Below are positions 48,446-60,058 of a stretch of DNA of 64,000 nucleotides, one piece after another. Both the position numbers and the translations under genes were made by a program. How positions within the stretch are numbered: position 1 is the first letter of the stretch; every line of letters begins with the position of its first letter. Source of the stretch: Sphingomonas daechungensis. Lineage in GTDB: Bacteria > Pseudomonadota > Alphaproteobacteria > Sphingomonadales > Sphingomonadaceae. Location of the stretch: the NCBI RefSeq assembly GCF_014489495.1, contig NZ_CP060780.1:2491001-2555000 (forward strand). Direction: 5' to 3'. Under the pieces are notes generated by a model. It was not told the DNA's origin. It did no database searches and was given only the letters and a program-made list of their open reading frames with translations.

Positions 48446-49098
48446 TCGACGTAGTTCGCGGTCGTCTTCTCGCGCACTTCTTCCGCAGTCACACCGGGCG
48501 CCAGCTCAATCAGCTTAAACGGACTGTCGTGGTCCGGCCGGTGAAAGACCGCGAGGTCAGTGATGATCATGTCCACGACGTTCTTGCCGGTCAGCGGCAG
48601 CGTGCATTCCGGGATGAACTTCGGGTCGCCCGACTTCGCATTATGCTCCATTACGACGATGATCTTTTTGACGCCGGCGACGAGGTCCATCGCGCCGCCC
48701 ATCCCCTTGATCATCTTGCCGGGGATCATCCAGTTGGCGATGTCGCCCTTCTCGCTGACTTCCATCGCGCCGAGCACGGTCAGGTCGATATGCCCGCCGC
48801 GGATCATCGCGAAGCTTGCCGCACTGTCGAAGTAGCTCGACGACGGAAGCTCGCTGATCGTCTGCTTGCCGGCATTGATGAGGTCCGGATCGACCTGGTC
48901 CTCGTACGGGAACGGGCCGATGCCGAGCATTCCATTCTCGCTCTGCAGCGTGACCGTCATGCCTCCGGGGATGTTGTTCGCTACGAGCGTCGGAATGCCG
49001 ATGCCGAGGTTCACGTAATAGCCATCGCGCAGCTCCTTCGCCGCGCGGGCGGCCATCTGGTCGCGGGTCCAGCCCTTCGTCTCCGCTGCAGTCGCCAT
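48442..49098 (-). CDS. scoB: 3-oxoacid CoA-transferase subunit B
   Basis: 218 residues. Succinyl-CoA:3-ketoacid CoA-transferase moves CoA to acetoacetate. Motifs [17 protein letters not shown], the catalytic Glu in [14 protein letters not shown], and [18 protein letters not shown] are intact. The start lies one base inside the scoA stop (TAATG). Confidence 0.95.
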   Translation of the reverse strand: MATAAETKGWTRDQMAARAAKELRDGYYVNLGIGIPTLVANNIPGGMTVTLQSENGMLGIGPFPYEDQVDPDLINAGKQTISELPSSSYFDSAASFAMIRGGHIDLTVLGAMEVSEKGDIANWMIPGKMIKGMGGAMDLVAGVKKIIVVMEHNAKSGDPKFIPECTLPLTGKNVVDMIITDLAVFHRPDHDSPFKLIELAPGVTAEEVREKTTANYVE

Positions 49099-49805
49099 TA
49101 TGCCGCCTCCCGCTGACGAACCGTCTTGAACTCGATCTTCTTGTCGTACGGAGCGCCGAGGATCAGGCGCTTCACGTAAATCGATGGCAGATGGATGCCG
49201 TCCGGATCGAGCGAGCCGACCGGAACAATCTCTTCGACCTCGGCGACGCAGATCTTGCCGCTGGTTGCCGCCGGCTGGTTGAAGTTGCGAGCGGTCTTGC
49301 GGAAGACGAGGTTGCCGCTCTCGTCAGCCTTCCAACCCTTCACCACACTAAGGTCAGCGCGAATGCCGCGCTCAAGGATGTAATCCTCGCCGTCGAAGCT
49401 CTTCACTTCCTTGCCCTCGGCGACCTGCGTGCCGACGCCGGTCTTGGTGTAGAAGCCGGGAATGCCCGCACCGCCTGCGCGAAGCCGCTCCGCGAGCGTG
49501 CCCTGCGGCGTGAACTCGACCTCCAGCTCGCCGGCGAGGAATTGCCTCTCGAACTCCTTGTTCTCGCCCACGTAAGACGAGATCATTTTCTTCACCTGGC
49601 GAGTGCGGAGGAGCTTGCCGAGACCCTCATTGTCGATGCCGGCGTTGTTCGAAGCGATCGTGAGATCCTTGACCCCGCTCGCCTGGATCGCGTCGATCAG
49701 GCGCTCCGGAATGCCGCACAGGCCGAATCCGCCCGCGGCGATGGTCATCCCGTCGAACAGCAGTCCCTGGAGCGCCTCTTCGGCGCTGGAATAGATCTTC
49801 TGCAT
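49098..49805 (-). CDS. scoA: 3-oxoacid CoA-transferase subunit A
   Basis: 235 residues from ATG 49805 (AAGGAG 5 nt upstream). Motifs [52 protein letters not shown]. It forms the heterodimeric or tetrameric transferase with scoB. It heads an apparent six-gene operon ending with the quinone reductase at 45267. Confidence 0.95.
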   Translation of the reverse strand: MQKIYSSAEEALQGLLFDGMTIAAGGFGLCGIPERLIDAIQASGVKDLTIASNNAGIDNEGLGKLLRTRQVKKMISSYVGENKEFERQFLAGELEVEFTPQGTLAERLRAGGAGIPGFYTKTGVGTQVAEGKEVKSFDGEDYILERGIRADLSVVKGWKADESGNLVFRKTARNFNQPAATSGKICVAEVEEIVPVGSLDPDGIHLPSIYVKRLILGAPYDKKIEFKTVRQREAA

Positions 49806-49859
49806 TGGCACTCCTTGGCGCCGCCTGTGCCGTTCGCGGTAGGAGGGGTCAAGCAGCAG

Positions 49860-50333
49860 TCAGCGAACGCGGCTACTGCGGAACCCCGCCGACTGGATTC
49901 CGGCTTCAGCGCAAGCGGCGTCGTCAGCGGGAGCTTCCCCCGACGCCCCGACCGCGCCTAGTCTCATTTTGCCGTCCGCAGTCCAGATCGGAACGCCGCC
50001 TGCGACTGTTACGACATGCGGTGCATTGGCAAATCCAGGGGTGTCCCTGGCAGACTGTTCCATTTGCGCGGTGGGAAAACCCCAAGCGGCCACGGCCTGT
50101 GCCTTGGCGAGCGCAAAATCCATGATCCCACTACCGTTGCCATCCATGCGAAGCGCCGCAACGAGATGTCCGCCCGCATCCACTACGGCAATCGCGTGAC
50201 TTTGGCTCTTGGCGGAAGCGTGCGCTGCGCAGCCCGCGATGATGGCCTGGGCAGTTTTGGCATCGAGTGTCGGGATCGCCTGCGCTTGCGCGGCGCCTGC
50301 CGCAATCAGCGCTGCAATGACTGTGAGACGCAA
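49860..50333 (-). CDS. Exported GlcG/HbpS-like protein
   Basis: About 157 residues from a TTG preceded by GAGGAG at about 6 nt. Signal peptide RLTVIAALIAAGAAQAQA, then the GlcG/DUF336 fold (AIAVVDAGGHLVAALRMDGNGSGIMDFALAKAQAVAAW). Members bind heme or act in small-molecule metabolism. The start is uncertain; longer forms from upstream codons lack a ribosome binding site. Confidence 0.78.
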   Translation of the reverse strand: MRLTVIAALIAAGAAQAQAIPTLDAKTAQAIIAGCAAHASAKSQSHAIAVVDAGGHLVAALRMDGNGSGIMDFALAKAQAVAAWGFPTAQMEQSARDTPGFANAPHVVTVAGGVPIWTADGKMRLGAVGASGEAPADDAACAEAGIQSAGFRSSRVR

Positions 50334-50424
50334 AGGCAATCTCCTCGCAAAACGTCGCAGGAGCCCTGCCAACCTGGGTCCGTCACCGCAATCGACGGTT
50401 CGATAAAGCGACAAGCCCGCTCCG

Positions 50425-50754
50425 CTAAAGGCTGAGTTCTTCGAAGCACGCGAGCGCGCGATGCCGTTCGTCCCACGGGACGAAGATATGGTCGTGGCGA
50501 AGTGCGGCGACCACGTTGGCGCTGATCTCGGCCTCTGCCAGTGCGCTCGACAGGGCCGCGGTTAATCCGACCGCATCGAGACTCGAATAGATCGGCAGGC
50601 TGATCCGTGCCCATTCGCCCGCGGGACTGGGACGGATGATCGTCAGCTCCTCGTCCTCTCGGATCAGCGCGAAGGCATCCGATGGCAGCGAAGGCTCATC
50701 CGTTGGCGCGAAGCTATAGCGTCCCGGATGGAGCGCCGGCTTCAACCCTCTCAA
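50425..50754 (-). CDS. ACT domain-containing protein
   Basis: 109 residues. The sequence GLKPALHPGRYSFAPTDE..LIREDEELTIIRPSP, then LDAVGLTAALSSALAEAEISANVVAALRHDHIFVP is the ACT-type small-molecule-binding fold found in stand-alone ACT proteins. Start TTG 50754 is uncertain. Ligand probably an amino acid. Confidence 0.85.
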   Translation of the reverse strand: MRGLKPALHPGRYSFAPTDEPSLPSDAFALIREDEELTIIRPSPAGEWARISLPIYSSLDAVGLTAALSSALAEAEISANVVAALRHDHIFVPWDERHRALACFEELSL

Positions 50755-50786
50755 AAGCCGGGAAAGGTCGCGCTCCCCGCCAATGC

Positions 50787-51086
50787 TCAGGAGCGGAGCT
50801 TGGCGAGTACGCCCTGCAGCTGCATGGCGTTGGACATGTCGCCTTCGATGCGAAGCTTGCCGGTCATGAACGCCGTCATGCCGTCGAGCTGGCCGGCGGC
50901 CATCGCCTGCCAGTCATCCCAATTGACCTTGATCGTGGTGTCGGCCGCGCCGTCTTCTTCGCTGACCTGGCTGGCGGCTCCGTCGAGCAGGATGACGCCC
51001 TCGCTGCCGAAGTCGAGCTTCACGCGCTTGCCCGGGACCCAGGCTTGACCTTCCTGCATGCGCGACACCAGTTCCTGCTTGGTCAT
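50787..51086 (-). CDS. SCP2 sterol-binding domain protein
   Basis: 99 residues consisting of a single SCP2-type lipid-binding domain (VKLDFGSEGVILLDGAAS, TTIKVNWDDWQAMAAGQLDGMTAFMTGKLRIEGDM). Binds hydrophobic ligands such as acyl-CoAs or sterol-like lipids. GGGAGA precedes the ATG at 51086. Confidence 0.9.
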   Translation of the reverse strand: MTKQELVSRMQEGQAWVPGKRVKLDFGSEGVILLDGAASQVSEEDGAADTTIKVNWDDWQAMAAGQLDGMTAFMTGKLRIEGDMSNAMQLQGVLAKLRS

Positions 51087-51160
51087 TGTTGCTTTCTCCC
51101 TTGTCAGTAACGCCTACCCCGACGTTGAACCGTCTTCAAGGCGCGCCTATCTGGCCTGGC

Positions 51161-52588
51161 ATGGGATACGAAACCGACCTCAAGCTCTTCATCGACGGCG
51201 TCTGGAAAAGCGGCGAAGGCCGCGATGCCCACACGGTCGTGAACCCCGTCAACGCCAGCCCGATCGCGGAGGTCCCCTACGCGACCAAGGCGGATCTGGA
51301 GGAGGCTCTCGAAGCTTCGAGCCGCGCCTGGCCGGAATGGCGGTCAATGGACGTCGAGAAGCGCGCAGCGATCCTGCACAAGGCCGCGGCACTGCTTCGG
51401 GAGCGCGTCGACCTCATTGCCGCCACGCTGACCCAGGAGCAGGGCAAGATCCTTGCCGAAGCGAAGTCGGAGGTCGCCGCTTCCGCCCAGCTGTTCGACT
51501 GGTACGCCGAGGAAGCGAAGCGCGATTACGGCCGGACGCTCGTTCGACCCGCGGGCCAACTCAGCCGCGTGATCCGCCAGCCGGTCGGCCCGGTGGCGAC
51601 GTTCACACCGTGGAATTTTCCGCTCTATTTGCTTGCGAAGAAAGTCAGCGCCGCGCTAGCGGCGGGCTGCACCGTCATTTCGCGTCCCCCGCACGAGACG
51701 CCGGGTGTCGGCACCGAGATGTTCCGCGCGCTTGCTGACGCGGGCGTCCCGAACGGCGTTGCCCAGCTCATTCACGGCGACGCCGCGCTGGTCAGTGAGA
51801 CGCTGATCGCCAGCCGCATCATCCGCAAAGTCAGCTTCACCGGATCAACCAATGTCGGCAAGCATCTCATGCGCCTGTGCGCCGACAGCATGACGCGCGT
51901 CACGATGGAGCTTGGCGGCCACGCGCCGGTGTTGATCTTCGACGATTGCGATCTGGAAAAGACGCTCGACATGGTCGTCCCGCAGAAGTTCCGGAATGCC
52001 GGGCAGGTCTGCGTTTCGCCGACGCGCTTCTATGTCCAGAGCGGCATCTATGACGCGTTCGTGAAGGGCTTCGCCGAGCGTACCGCCAAGGTGAAGATCG
52101 GCAACGGTCTCGAAGCGGACACCCGCATGGGCCCGCTCGCCAACAGCCGACGCCCGGACGCGATCGACGCGCTCGTGCAGGACGCCAAGGCCAAGGGCGC
52201 ACGCGTCCTTGCCGGAGGCGAGCGAGGCGAAGGCGGCTTCTTCTTTCAGCCGACGCTTCTCGCCGACGTCCCGAACGAAGCAAACATCATGAATGACGAG
52301 CCATTCGGCCCAGTCGCCGTATCGCGTCCGTTCGACACGTTCGAGGACGCCATCGAGCAGGCCAACCGCCTGCCCTTCGGCCTCGCCGCCTTCGCCTTCA
52401 CCGAGAACGGCCGCCGCGCCAACCTGATCGGCGACCTGGTCGAAAGCGGCATGGTCGGGATCAATACCTTCGCCTTGTCGTCCGCGGACGCGCCGTTCGG
52501 CGGCGTCAAGGACTCGGGGTTCGGCTCGGAAGGCGGCAAGGAAGGCCTGGAGAGCTATCAGGTCGTGAAAGCGATCCACCAGGCCTAG
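51161..52588 (+). CDS. NAD(P)-dependent aldehyde dehydrogenase (succinate-semialdehyde type)
   Basis: 475 residues. Catalytic Glu in [11 protein letters not shown], catalytic Cys in [13 protein letters not shown], and the oxyanion Asn in TPWNFPLYL. The cofactor loop reads [13 protein letters not shown], with Arg where most ALDHs have a Lys that contacts the ribose/phosphate. ATG 51161 is the first methionine of the domain. Closest family by motif is SSADH (GabD); substrate not established. Confidence 0.9.
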   Translation: MGYETDLKLFIDGVWKSGEGRDAHTVVNPVNASPIAEVPYATKADLEEALEASSRAWPEWRSMDVEKRAAILHKAAALLRERVDLIAATLTQEQGKILAEAKSEVAASAQLFDWYAEEAKRDYGRTLVRPAGQLSRVIRQPVGPVATFTPWNFPLYLLAKKVSAALAAGCTVISRPPHETPGVGTEMFRALADAGVPNGVAQLIHGDAALVSETLIASRIIRKVSFTGSTNVGKHLMRLCADSMTRVTMELGGHAPVLIFDDCDLEKTLDMVVPQKFRNAGQVCVSPTRFYVQSGIYDAFVKGFAERTAKVKIGNGLEADTRMGPLANSRRPDAIDALVQDAKAKGARVLAGGERGEGGFFFQPTLLADVPNEANIMNDEPFGPVAVSRPFDTFEDAIEQANRLPFGLAAFAFTENGRRANLIGDLVESGMVGINTFALSSADAPFGGVKDSGFGSEGGKEGLESYQVVKAIHQA

Positions 52589-53066
52589 CTGGCGATTTCC
52601 CCTTCCGGCGCTCCCCTGCCGAGCTTGTCAGGCAACGGCTCGCCCTTTGGGGTGAAGTCGAGCGAAACCGAGTTGATGCAGTAGCGCTCACCGGTCGGTG
52701 GCGGGCCGTCGGGGAAGACGTGACCCTGGTGCGATCCGCAGCGGGCGCAGACGATTTCCGTCCGGATCATGCCGTAGCTGGTGTCACGGATGTACTGGAG
52801 ATGGTCGGGTTGAACGGCTGGGTAAAGCTCGGCCAACCGGTGCCGCTCTCGAACTTCGATCCGCCTTTGAACAACGGCAAACCGCAGAGCCGGCATGTAA
52901 ACAGGCCCTCGCGCTTCTCATCCATTAACACGCCGCAGAACGGAGCCTCCGTGCCGTGGTCCAGCAGGACGTGCCTCTCCTGCTCCGTCAGATCCGTTTC
53001 GAGCTCGTGCCGCTGGATGTCGCTCGGCGGAGTCAGGTCGAACTGAAGTGTGGCCGTGTCGTCCAT
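52585..53066 (-). CDS. msrB: Peptide-methionine (R)-S-oxide reductase (frameshifted)
   Basis: About 160 residues after repair. Zinc sites CRLC and CARC, resolving and catalytic region [11 protein letters not shown] (Cys in RYC), and the substrate pocket GTGWPSF and [12 protein letters not shown]. The run at 52807-52809 is one base short, restoring [15 protein letters not shown]. Repairs oxidised methionine; matches the peroxide defence genes elsewhere in the window. Confidence 0.93.
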
Positions 53067-53162
53067 GATCGTTCCTCCGAGTCAGCGTGAATCGGCTTTA
53101 GCAGCTTCTCGCGACGCACGCGCCCTTTGCCCGTCGCATTCGAACCGGCTAACGGGCGCGCC

Positions 53163-54824
53163 ATGACCAAGCGCACCGGTGGCCGCATCCTTGTCGACCA
53201 GCTCCGCATTCAGGGCTGTGACCGCATCTTCACCGTTCCGGGCGAAAGCTTCCTTGCCGTCCTCGATGCGCTTCATGACACGCCCGAGATCGACACCGTC
53301 GTCTGCCGCCAGGAGGGTGGCGTGTCGTACATGGCCGACGCCGACGGCAAGCTGACGGGACGGCCCGGGGTCGCCTTCGTCACCCGCGGCCCGGGCGCTA
53401 CGAACGCGACCGCCGGCGTCCACGTGGCGTTCCAGGATTCGACGCCGATGATCCTGTTCATCGGAGACGTGGCCCGCGGCGATCGCGACCGCGAAGGCTT
53501 TCAGGAAATCGACTTTCCGGCCTTCTTCGGTCCCATCGCGAAGTGGGCCGCCCGGATCGAAGATGCGCGCCGAATTCCGGAGTATATCTATCGCGCCTAT
53601 CGCGTCGCTACCGCCGGCCGGCCCGGCCCGGTGGTACTGGCCCTGCCGGAAGACATGCTTCGGGATGAGGTCGAGGCGCTCGATCGTCCGCGCGTTCCGC
53701 CGGTCGCCGAAGGGCCGGATCCCGGCGCGGTCCAGGCCCTGTTCGAGCTGCTGAAAGAAGCGACCGATCCGATTGCCATCGTGGGCGGCGCCGACTGGAG
53801 CCCGCGAGCGGCCCACCATTTCGCCAACTTCGCCTTCCGCCATGGAATTCCGGTCGCTGCGGCATTCCGGCGCCAGGACGCGATCGCGAACAGCTGCGCC
53901 GTCTACGCCGGCCAGCTTGGCTATGGGCCGAACCCCAAGCTCCAACAGCGCATTCGCGATGCCGACCTGATTCTCGCGGTCGGCGCGCGCCTCGGGGAGT
54001 CGACCACCGACGGCTACACGTTGATCACGCCGGACCATCCCGGCCAGACGCTCGTCCACGTCCATCCCGACCCGAACGAGCTTGGTCACGTCTATCACGC
54101 CGACCTCCCGATCTGCTCGGACATGGGCGAGTTTTCGGAGATGATCGACGAGTGGATCGATCCCGACGTGGTTCGCTTCTCCTGCGGGGAGAAGGCGCAT
54201 GCTGAGTGGCTCGAATGGTCGGAGCCGAAGCCGCGCGAAGGCGTTGCTCTCGACCTTGGCCCCTGCGTGGCGGCGATGCGCGAGAAGCTCCCCGAAAGCA
54301 GCATCATCTGTAACGGGGCAGGCAATTTCTCCGGCTGGTGGCACCGCTACTGGCGTTACGGCTGCATGCCGACGCAGCTGGCGCCAACCTCGGGCACGAT
54401 GGGCTACGGGCTGCCTGCCGCAGTAGCGGGCGCTCTCCGTTTCAGGGACCGGCCGGTCGTCTGCGTCGCGGGCGACGGCGACTTTCTGATGAACGGGCAG
54501 GAACTCGCGACGGCGGCGCAATATGGTGCCGACCTGCTCGTCATCATCGTCGACAACGGCTTCTACGGCACGATCCGCATGCACCAGGAGCGGGAGTATC
54601 CTGAGCGTATCTCTGCAACTCAGCTTGCCAACCCGGACTTCGCCGCGCTCGCGCGCGCCTTTGGCGGCTGGGCGGAGACCGCCGATACGACGCAAGGCTT
54701 TGTCGCCGCGCTTGACCAAGCGATGGGACGAAAGGGAATTCGCCTGATCCACTGCAAGACGGACGTCGAGCAGATCACCAACGCGACGACGATCTCGTCT
54801 CTTCGCAAGAACGCGAAAGCCTGA
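53163..54824 (+). CDS. Thiamine-diphosphate enzyme, acetolactate synthase large-subunit-like
   Basis: 553 residues with the three ThDP domains: PYR (VPGESFLAVLDALHD with catalytic Glu in VVCRQEGGVSYMADA), the central domain, and PP (GDGDFLMNGQELATAAQYG, then NGFYGTIRMHQ). ATG 53163 begins the first domain. No small regulatory subunit (ilvN) is adjacent, so it may be a catabolic acetolactate synthase, oxalyl-CoA- or benzoylformate-decarboxylase-type enzyme rather than branched-chain biosynthesis. Confidence 0.85.
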   Translation: MTKRTGGRILVDQLRIQGCDRIFTVPGESFLAVLDALHDTPEIDTVVCRQEGGVSYMADADGKLTGRPGVAFVTRGPGATNATAGVHVAFQDSTPMILFIGDVARGDRDREGFQEIDFPAFFGPIAKWAARIEDARRIPEYIYRAYRVATAGRPGPVVLALPEDMLRDEVEALDRPRVPPVAEGPDPGAVQALFELLKEATDPIAIVGGADWSPRAAHHFANFAFRHGIPVAAAFRRQDAIANSCAVYAGQLGYGPNPKLQQRIRDADLILAVGARLGESTTDGYTLITPDHPGQTLVHVHPDPNELGHVYHADLPICSDMGEFSEMIDEWIDPDVVRFSCGEKAHAEWLEWSEPKPREGVALDLGPCVAAMREKLPESSIICNGAGNFSGWWHRYWRYGCMPTQLAPTSGTMGYGLPAAVAGALRFRDRPVVCVAGDGDFLMNGQELATAAQYGADLLVIIVDNGFYGTIRMHQEREYPERISATQLANPDFAALARAFGGWAETADTTQGFVAALDQAMGRKGIRLIHCKTDVEQITNATTISSLRKNAKA

Positions 54825-54838
54825 TCCTCAAATCCGCG

Positions 54839-55488
54839 TCAGCCTTCCTGCCAACCCTCTTCGCCTATTAAAGGGACGAAGCGGACGCCCCCAAGGTTCT
54901 CTTGAACGACCGTGCCGTCCACACGCTTGGTGATCTTGAGCAGATCCTGCACCCGTCCAGGACCACCAACCGGCATGACCAGCCGGCCTCCCGGAGCAAG
55001 CTGATCGATCAGAACTTGCGGCACATGGCTGCCGCTGGCAGCGGCGATGATCGCATCGAACGGAGCCGCATCCGGCCACCCAAGGTGCCGTCTCCCTCGA
55101 ATATCGCCACGTTCTTGAATCGGGCGCGCATTCGCTCGCGTGCGACTTTGACCAGTCGCGGCTGGCGCTCGATTCCTATGACCTCTGCGGCAATGCGACT
55201 GATGACGGCGGCGGCATATCCCGAGCCGGTGCCGATCTCGAGCACGCGGTCATTCGGCCCGATCTCTGCAGCAGCGATCATCAAAGCAACCATGTAAGGC
55301 TGCGAGATGGTTTGGCCGGCCTCGATCGGCAGAGGATGGTCCTCATAGGCTGCCGACGCACTTCCGGCGGAAACGAAGTCCTCCCGCGGAACGTTGCGAA
55401 AGGCATCAAGTATGGTGGGGCTATTTAGCCCCCGTGCTTCGATTTGCCGGCGCACCATCCGCTCGCGAAGCTTTGCGAAATCGGGCAT
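54839..55488 (-). CDS. pcm: Protein-L-isoaspartate O-methyltransferase (frameshifted)
   Basis: About 216 residues after repair. It methylates isoaspartyl residues in aged proteins. Motifs: RMVRRQIEARGL, PREDFVS, QTISQPYMVALM, and the SAM site VLEIGTGSGYAAAVI. One G is missing at 55079-55081, restoring GDGTLGWPDAAPFDAIIAAA. GGAG precedes the ATG. Confidence 0.94.
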
Positions 55489-55533
55489 AGGCTGCTCCGA
55501 CCGGATAAACTGCCATAGATCGGGAGCGTTCCG

Positions 55534-56338
55534 ATGGCGTCGATCGACGTAAGGTTCTCTGGATCCGTTCCTGCCAATTATGAGCAGTACATGGTGCCGC
55601 TGCTGTTCCGGCCCTACGCCGAGGAAATTGCGAAACGGGTTGCTCGGTTTGATCCCAGTGACATTCTGGAAACCGCGGCGGGCACCGGAGTCGTGACGGC
55701 CGCTCTTGCCGCCTCTCTGCCCGAAGCGCGCATCGTCGCCACAGATCTCAACCAGCCAATGCTGGACGTGGCCGCAACGCGGGTGAATTCGGGAAACGTC
55801 AGATTCCAGCAGGCCGACGCGCTCGAACTGCCATTCGAGGATGGGAGCTTCGACATCGTGGTCTGCCAGTTCGGCGTCATGTTCTACCCCGACAAGGTGC
55901 GCGGGAATGCGGAAGCAAGAAGAGTGCTTCGCGACGCCGGGCGATACGTCGTCGCGATCTGGGATCGCATAGAGGAGAACAAGCTCTCCAACCTGGCCAA
56001 CGACAGCATGCGACGGCTGTTTCCGGAGAATCCTCCGCAGTTCATGACCAGGGGCCGTTTAGCTACCACGACCCGGAATGGATCCGGCGCGACCTCCGAG
56101 ACGCTGGTTTCGGCGACATTGAAATTGAAACAGTCGAGCTGACCAGCCGAAGTCCGTCCGCAGTCGAAGGTTCACGCGGGCTGGTCTACGGATCGCCGAT
56201 GGGGTTGAGCTGGCGGATTATGGGCCGGACGCGCTCGACCGCGTGTTCGACGAGATGGTGAAAGGCGGACGGGCTTACGAAGGACCCGACGGTTTTGCTG
56301 CGCCGATGCGGGCGCACATCGTTACCGCGACTAGATAA
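55534..56338 (+). CDS. Class I SAM-dependent methyltransferase (two frameshifts)
   Basis: About 268 residues after two repairs (G runs 56051-56054 and 56201-56204). SAM motif I is [16 protein letters not shown], motif [11 protein letters not shown], motif [25 protein letters not shown]: the UbiE/Coq5-like Methyltransf_11 branch. The repaired tail is [19 protein letters not shown]. Substrate unknown. It ends 8 bp inside the convergent thiG. Confidence 0.8.
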
Positions 56339-57122
56339 GACCCGCGAGCGGACTGCTCGGGTCTGCGTAGCGTCGCTTCTGCATTCGGCCGGATAGATAC
56401 GCGAGGCGTCCGGCCTCGACGGCCGCCTTCATCGCCCGCGCCATCATCACCGGCTCCTTGGCCTCCGCGATGGCGGTGTTCATCAGCACACCGTCGCAGC
56501 CGAGCTCCATCGCCTGCGCCGCGTCGCTGGCAGTCCCGACGCCAGCATCGACCAGCACGGGAACGCTCGCCCCTTCGACAATCAGGCGGATGGTCACGCG
56601 GTTCTGTATGCCAAGGCCGGAGCCGATCGGTGCGCCCAAGGGCATGATCGCGACCGCGCCGGCTTCCTCGAGCTGCTTGGCGGCGATCGGATCGTCGACG
56701 CAGTAGACCATCGGCTCGAAGCCCTCCTTCACGAGTACCTCGGTCGCGCGCAGCGTCTCGCGCATATCCGGGTAAAGCGTCTTCGCCTCGCCGAGCACTT
56801 CCAGCTTCACGAGGTTCCAGCCGCCCGCCTCGCGCGCCAGCCGCAGCGTGCGGATCGCGTCGTCCGCGGTGAAGCAGCCGGCGGTGTTGGGCAGATAGGT
56901 GATCTTTTTCGGATCGATGAAGTCCGTCAGCATCGGCTCGTTCGGGTTCGAAATGTTCACTCGCCGCACGGCGACGGTGACAATCTCGGCTCCCGACGCT
57001 TCAACGGCCGCCGCATTTTCTTCCAGGCTCTTGTACTTGCCCGTGCCGACAATCAGCCGCGACGTGAACGTGCGGCCGGCGACGGCCCAGCGATCCGCCT
57101 TCACCGGGTTCTCGACGTTCAT
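56331..57122 (-). CDS. thiG: Thiazole synthase
   Basis: 263 residues from ATG 57122. It builds the thiazole ring of thiamine from DXP, dehydroglycine and ThiS thiocarboxylate. The Schiff-base Lys lies in [16 protein letters not shown], and [12 protein letters not shown] and [12 protein letters not shown] are the phosphate-binding loops. The start overlaps the thiS stop (TGATG). Confidence 0.96.
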   Translation of the reverse strand: MNVENPVKADRWAVAGRTFTSRLIVGTGKYKSLEENAAAVEASGAEIVTVAVRRVNISNPNEPMLTDFIDPKKITYLPNTAGCFTADDAIRTLRLAREAGGWNLVKLEVLGEAKTLYPDMRETLRATEVLVKEGFEPMVYCVDDPIAAKQLEEAGAVAIMPLGAPIGSGLGIQNRVTIRLIVEGASVPVLVDAGVGTASDAAQAMELGCDGVLMNTAIAEAKEPVMMARAMKAAVEAGRLAYLSGRMQKRRYADPSSPLAGLI

Positions 57123-57340
57123 CAACCGCCTCCCACGAAGCGAACGATCTCGAAATCGTCGCCGTCGCGCACAGAGACTTCGTCCAGCGTCGAGCGCGGT
57201 ACGACCTCGAGGTTCCGCTCGACCGCAACACGAACGGGGTCGAAGCCAAGCTCGCTGACGAGCTCGGCAATGGTGATGCCTTCCGCGACCCGGCGATGCT
57301 CGCCGTTGATGCGGACTTGGACTGTGTGATCGACCGTCAT
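57122..57340 (-). CDS. thiS: Sulfur carrier protein ThiS
   Basis: 72 residues, beta-grasp fold ending in the required Gly-Gly (RFVGGG), whose terminal carboxyl becomes the thiocarboxylate sulfur donor. It precedes thiG with a 1-base overlap. thiF, thiE and thiO/thiH are not nearby. No TPP riboswitch is visible upstream. Confidence 0.95.
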   Translation of the reverse strand: MTVDHTVQVRINGEHRRVAEGITIAELVSELGFDPVRVAVERNLEVVPRSTLDEVSVRDGDDFEIVRFVGGG

Positions 57341-57472
57341 TTGCCGGGTTCAGATAGGAACGTCCGGCCCCTCGCGCAATTGAAGACAGGAGCGCTTTGA
57401 CTGGACGCCGCCGTTCGAGGCGGTAAGACGCGGCGCAAACGGCCCGATTGGGCAGAATTTAGGGGATTCGAA

Positions 57473-57976
57473 ATGGCCGAGACCGGCAAGGGCGGAGCCG
57501 ACAAGAACGCATCGATGCGTGTCGACACTGCCCTCGTGCGCGAACTCGCTGAACTGCTGAGCGCGAACGACCTCAACGAGATCGAGGTCGAGGATGGCGA
57601 CCGCAAGATCAAGGTGCGCCGGGATGCGCCGACGGCTTATGTGTCGGCTCCGCCTCCTGCCGCGCTGGCGGCCGCGCCCGCGCTGACGGCGCCTCCGGTG
57701 CATGCCAAGGAAGACCTCGGAACACATGAAGACGAAGTTTCGGGTGAGCCTGTGAAGTCGCCGATGGTCGGCACGGCGTTCATGTCGCCTGAGCCTGGCG
57801 CCAAGCCGTTCATCACCGTCGGACAGGCCGTCAAGGCCGGCGACACGTTGCTCATCGTCGAGGCGATGAAGGTGATGAACCCGATCACCGCGCCCAAGGC
57901 CGGCACAGTCAAGAAGATCAACGTCGCGGACGGCCAGCCCGTCGAGTTCGACCAGTCCCTGGTGGTGCTCGGCTAA
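57473..57976 (+). CDS. accB: Biotin carboxyl carrier protein of acetyl-CoA carboxylase
   Basis: 167 residues. The biotinylated Lys133 lies in [11 protein letters not shown] Pro/Ala linker (about 52-85) joins an N-terminal helical part to the biotinyl domain. It serves accC (3 bp downstream) and accD (3.1 kb in the window). The 132-bp gap to divergent thiS should hold both promoters. Confidence 0.96.
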   Translation: MAETGKGGADKNASMRVDTALVRELAELLSANDLNEIEVEDGDRKIKVRRDAPTAYVSAPPPAALAAAPALTAPPVHAKEDLGTHEDEVSGEPVKSPMVGTAFMSPEPGAKPFITVGQAVKAGDTLLIVEAMKVMNPITAPKAGTVKKINVADGQPVEFDQSLVVLG

Positions 57977-57979
57977 GTC

Positions 57980-59336
<1,357 letters not shown>

Positions 59337-59345
59337 TCCTTCCGC

Positions 59346-59891
59346 TTACTTCTTCGGCCCGAGGTCGAGGAGCACGATCGGGCCCACGTCCACCGTCTGC
59401 TTCGCGGTTGCGAGATGGACGGTCACCTTGACCGAGTTGGCCGGATAGTCGCGATCCGCCGTTCCGCGAATCTGGAAGTCCTTCCATTCCGGCCCGATGT
59501 CGACCGACTGCTGCAGAAGCGAGGAATAGGGCTCGGACGCAAGCTGCACCGCGACATAGGGAATGGTCGTCGCGGTCGCCCCTCCCTCGCCCTTCTCAAG
59601 CCTGGCCGAGACCATGAGCACGAGTTGGTCGCCTGCCTTGATCGGCTTCGGGATCGCTGTCTCCACCGCGCTGTCCCAGACGTTGGCACCCTTCTTCGGA
59701 ACCTGGACGCGGAGCGCCTTGCCGCCCTGTGCAGCCGGATCGTCATGAAGCGAGGCCTTGGCACCGTTGACCGACGGGGCTGACGGATCGTTGATGATCT
59801 TGCTTGCCAAATCATCCGCCGCCTGTCCGTAGGCCGGAGCGACGGCAGAAAGCGAAAGGGCTGCAAAAGCGAAAAATGACCGAGACAGCAT
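59346..59891 (-). CDS. Exported beta-rich protein, unknown function
   Basis: 181 residues with a signal peptide (MLSRSFFAFAALSLSAVAPAYG). The mature region (KALRVQVPKKGANVWDSAVETAIPKPIKAGDQLVLMVSARLE, VAVQLASEPYSSLLQQSVDIGPEWKDFQIRG) is a jelly-roll-like, possibly carbohydrate-binding domain. No catalytic motif seen. Confidence 0.72.
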   Translation of the reverse strand: MLSRSFFAFAALSLSAVAPAYGQAADDLASKIINDPSAPSVNGAKASLHDDPAAQGGKALRVQVPKKGANVWDSAVETAIPKPIKAGDQLVLMVSARLEKGEGGATATTIPYVAVQLASEPYSSLLQQSVDIGPEWKDFQIRGTADRDYPANSVKVTVHLATAKQTVDVGPIVLLDLGPKK

Positions 59892-60058
59892 GCAATTCTC
59901 CCCAACTGCGGTGCCAACAAATCAGGTCTCGGCCGATCTCGCAACTGTCTTGAGAGACCGGTCGGCCGGTCGCCTGAACCGCCGATAACGAGTACGTTCA
60001 GCCTTGAATCAAGCGACTTGGCGCAAATCCGCATCGACCTGCTTGTAGGAGGGCACTG

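Noticed and set aside
53082..54752. 556-codon open frame antisense to the ThDP enzyme
   Set aside because: The sense strand has unmistakable catalytic motifs, and the antisense frame has none.
57341..57472. TPP riboswitch upstream of thiS
   Set aside because: No CUGAGA-type core or thi-box arrangement is seen in the 132-bp gap.
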